NCBI GenBank assembly: GCA_024763435.1
Contig: JANTFN010000104.1
Location: 1-6,298 of the forward strand
Source of the DNA: Thermodesulfobacteriota bacterium
Lineage (GTDB): Bacteria > Desulfobacterota > S145-22
Direction: 5' to 3'
DNA: 6,298 bases
Part shown: positions 5,450-6,298 of the stretch, in pieces
Layout of the letters: each line of letters begins with the position of its first letter
Numbering within the stretch: position 1 is the first letter of the stretch
Notes under the pieces: model-generated
Databases searched by the model: none
Seen by the model: the letters and a program-made list of their open reading frames with translations, nothing else
Told to the model about the DNA's origin: nothing
Program-made: the position numbers and the translations under genes

Positions 5450-6298
5450 GCGAGGATTTCCTTTATTTTGTTCAGGATAACATCCGGTGATATAATTAAA
5501 CCGTTCACCTGAGTGGTGATGTTCAGGGGGCACCGGGCAACCTTTTGTACCTCTCCGGCGACCTGCCCCATATTCATCTCAAAGGTAGCACACCCCTTCA
5601 CGGAACGGGTCAGGCGTTCTATCGCTTCATAGGGAAAGGGCCAGATGGTTTTCAGGCGAAAAAGTCCCACCTTTAGCCCCGCTTTGCGAAGTTCCCTGAC
5701 GGCAAACAGGGCGCTGCGGGCCGTAAACCCATAGGCGATAACGGCTACTTCCGCATCATCCAGATAATAGGATTCTGTCTGGTTGATCTCATCGGCATGC
5801 GAGAGGATTTTTTTGTGAAGCCGTTCAACGAGAATACGGTGGGCCTCTGGGTCATCCGTTTTGCGGAATCCGTTCCTGTCGTGCGTGGACCCCGTTACGA
5901 GGAGTTTCTCCCCGTCTCCGAAGGCGGGCATGGGGGGAATACCGTCCGGCGCGTCAGTTCCAAAGGGAGCGCCTTTTCCCTTATCCCTGTCTATAATTTC
6001 GACTTTTTCCGGAACGAGGATGCCTTCACGCAGATGCGCGGTGGCCTCTTCTCCCATAAGAAAAACGGGGGTTCGAAACCGTTCGGCAAGGTTAAAAGCA
6101 CGGATCGTGAGATCAAACATCTCCTGAACCGACCAGGGGCAAAGGGCGATAGGCAGATAATCGCCATGGGACCCCCATTTAGCCTGCATAAGGTCGCCAC
6201 TTCCGGGCCGGGTGGCCTGGCCCGTCGAGGGACCCGCCCGCTGAATGTCAACAACAACGCACGGGGCCTCCGTAAAGGCCGCGTAGCCAATCCCTTCC
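5446..6298 (-). CDS. korA: 2-oxoacid:acceptor oxidoreductase alpha subunit (partial, 5' end beyond window)
   Basis: This is the alpha subunit of a TPP-dependent 2-oxoacid oxidoreductase (KorA/VorB type), which supplies the pyrimidine-binding half of the TPP site and partners the beta subunit encoded next. The reading frame is open to the right edge of the window, so 283 residues are visible and roughly 75-110 N-terminal residues are missing. The family signature VVVDIQRAGPSTG lies at visible residues 14-26, followed by SGDLMQAKWGSHGD. A transketolase C-terminal-like domain begins near visible residue 180 (DDAEVAVIAYG) and carries WPFP and EMNMGQ (visible 240-245). The methionine at 6189 is internal, because conserved family sequence continues upstream of it. 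The gene ends in TGA within an ATGA overlap with the beta gene. The family call is firm; the substrate (2-oxoglutarate, branched-chain, aromatic or other) is unresolved, and the symbol is used at family level only. Confidence 0.93.
   Translation of the reverse strand, partial: EGIGYAAFTEAPCVVVDIQRAGPSTGQATRPGSGDLMQAKWGSHGDYLPIALCPWSVQEMFDLTIRAFNLAERFRTPVFLMGEEATAHLREGILVPEKVEIIDRDKGKGAPFGTDAPDGIPPMPAFGDGEKLLVTGSTHDRNGFRKTDDPEAHRILVERLHKKILSHADEINQTESYYLDDAEVAVIAYGFTARSALFAVRELRKAGLKVGLFRLKTIWPFPYEAIERLTRSVKGCATFEMNMGQVAGEVQKVARCPLNITTQVNGLIISPDVILNKIKEILA
5459..5464 (-). promoter_or_regulatory. Ribosome binding site deciding the beta-subunit start
   Basis: AAAGGA on the minus strand lies 9 bases before the ATG at 5447-5449, within the last codons of the alpha gene. 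It favours the 250-residue beta subunit over a start at 5533. Confidence 0.65.

Noticed and set aside
4772..5512. A 246-residue open frame on the plus strand opposite the beta-subunit gene
   Set aside because: The opposite strand encodes a full set of beta-subunit motifs, and the plus-strand translation shows no recognisable domain. It is a codon-bias shadow.
5446..6189. Alpha subunit starting at the methionine at 6189
   Set aside because: The frame continues to the window edge and the 36 upstream residues contain the conserved GPSTG signature, so this methionine is internal.

Overview
The window is a compact, single-strand (minus) block of seven genes and reads from right to left. Gene content and style suggest an anaerobic bacterium. 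A multi-subunit 2-oxoacid:acceptor oxidoreductase is accompanied by ferredoxin-type and GltD-like partners, GC content is moderate, Shine-Dalgarno sites are clear and genes overlap heavily. Desulfobacterota (Syntrophales-like or sulfate-reducer-like) is a plausible home, but this is an inference from gene style and cannot be settled here.

Region 2436-6298 is one operon encoding a 2-oxoacid oxidoreductase complex. In transcription order it holds the alpha subunit (5' end outside the window), the TPP-binding beta subunit, the gamma subunit, a GltD-like FAD/NAD(P) Fe-S oxidoreductase, and a small 2x[4Fe-4S] ferredoxin. Successive genes overlap by 4, 8, 1 and 4 bases. The set matches the five-component architecture known from phenylglyoxylate:NAD+ oxidoreductase (PadEFGHI). 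The likely chemistry is oxidative decarboxylation of a 2-oxoacid to its acyl-CoA at the TPP centre. Electrons would pass through Fe-S clusters and the ferredoxin-like subunit to FAD and then NAD(P)+. The reverse direction is possible. The substrate cannot be read from the sequence.

Region 1399-2415 starts 20 bases after the ferredoxin gene. It encodes a D-isomer-specific 2-hydroxyacid dehydrogenase of the glyoxylate/hydroxypyruvate reductase type, with all catalytic residues present. It may interconvert a 2-hydroxyacid with the 2-oxoacid used by the complex.

Region 1306-1398 is a 93-base gap. A perfect 8-bp hairpin overlaps the dehydrogenase stop codon and extends into it, and I see no convincing promoter. 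Region 103-1305 encodes a membrane-anchored YkuE/YaeI-like metallophosphoesterase with an intact metal site and an unusual internal Tat-like motif. Region 1-102 holds a long imperfect hairpin just after that gene, then a very AT-rich stretch (about 20% GC over bases 1-50).

No rRNA, tRNA, CRISPR array, insertion sequence or long repeat was seen, and no stretch over 300 bases lacks a gene. The most notable points are the PadH-like NAD(P) coupling of the oxidoreductase, a missing fourth cysteine in an otherwise ferredoxin-like motif of the FAD subunit (one base from a cysteine codon), the pairing with a 2-hydroxyacid dehydrogenase, and the internal Tat-like motif of the phosphoesterase.
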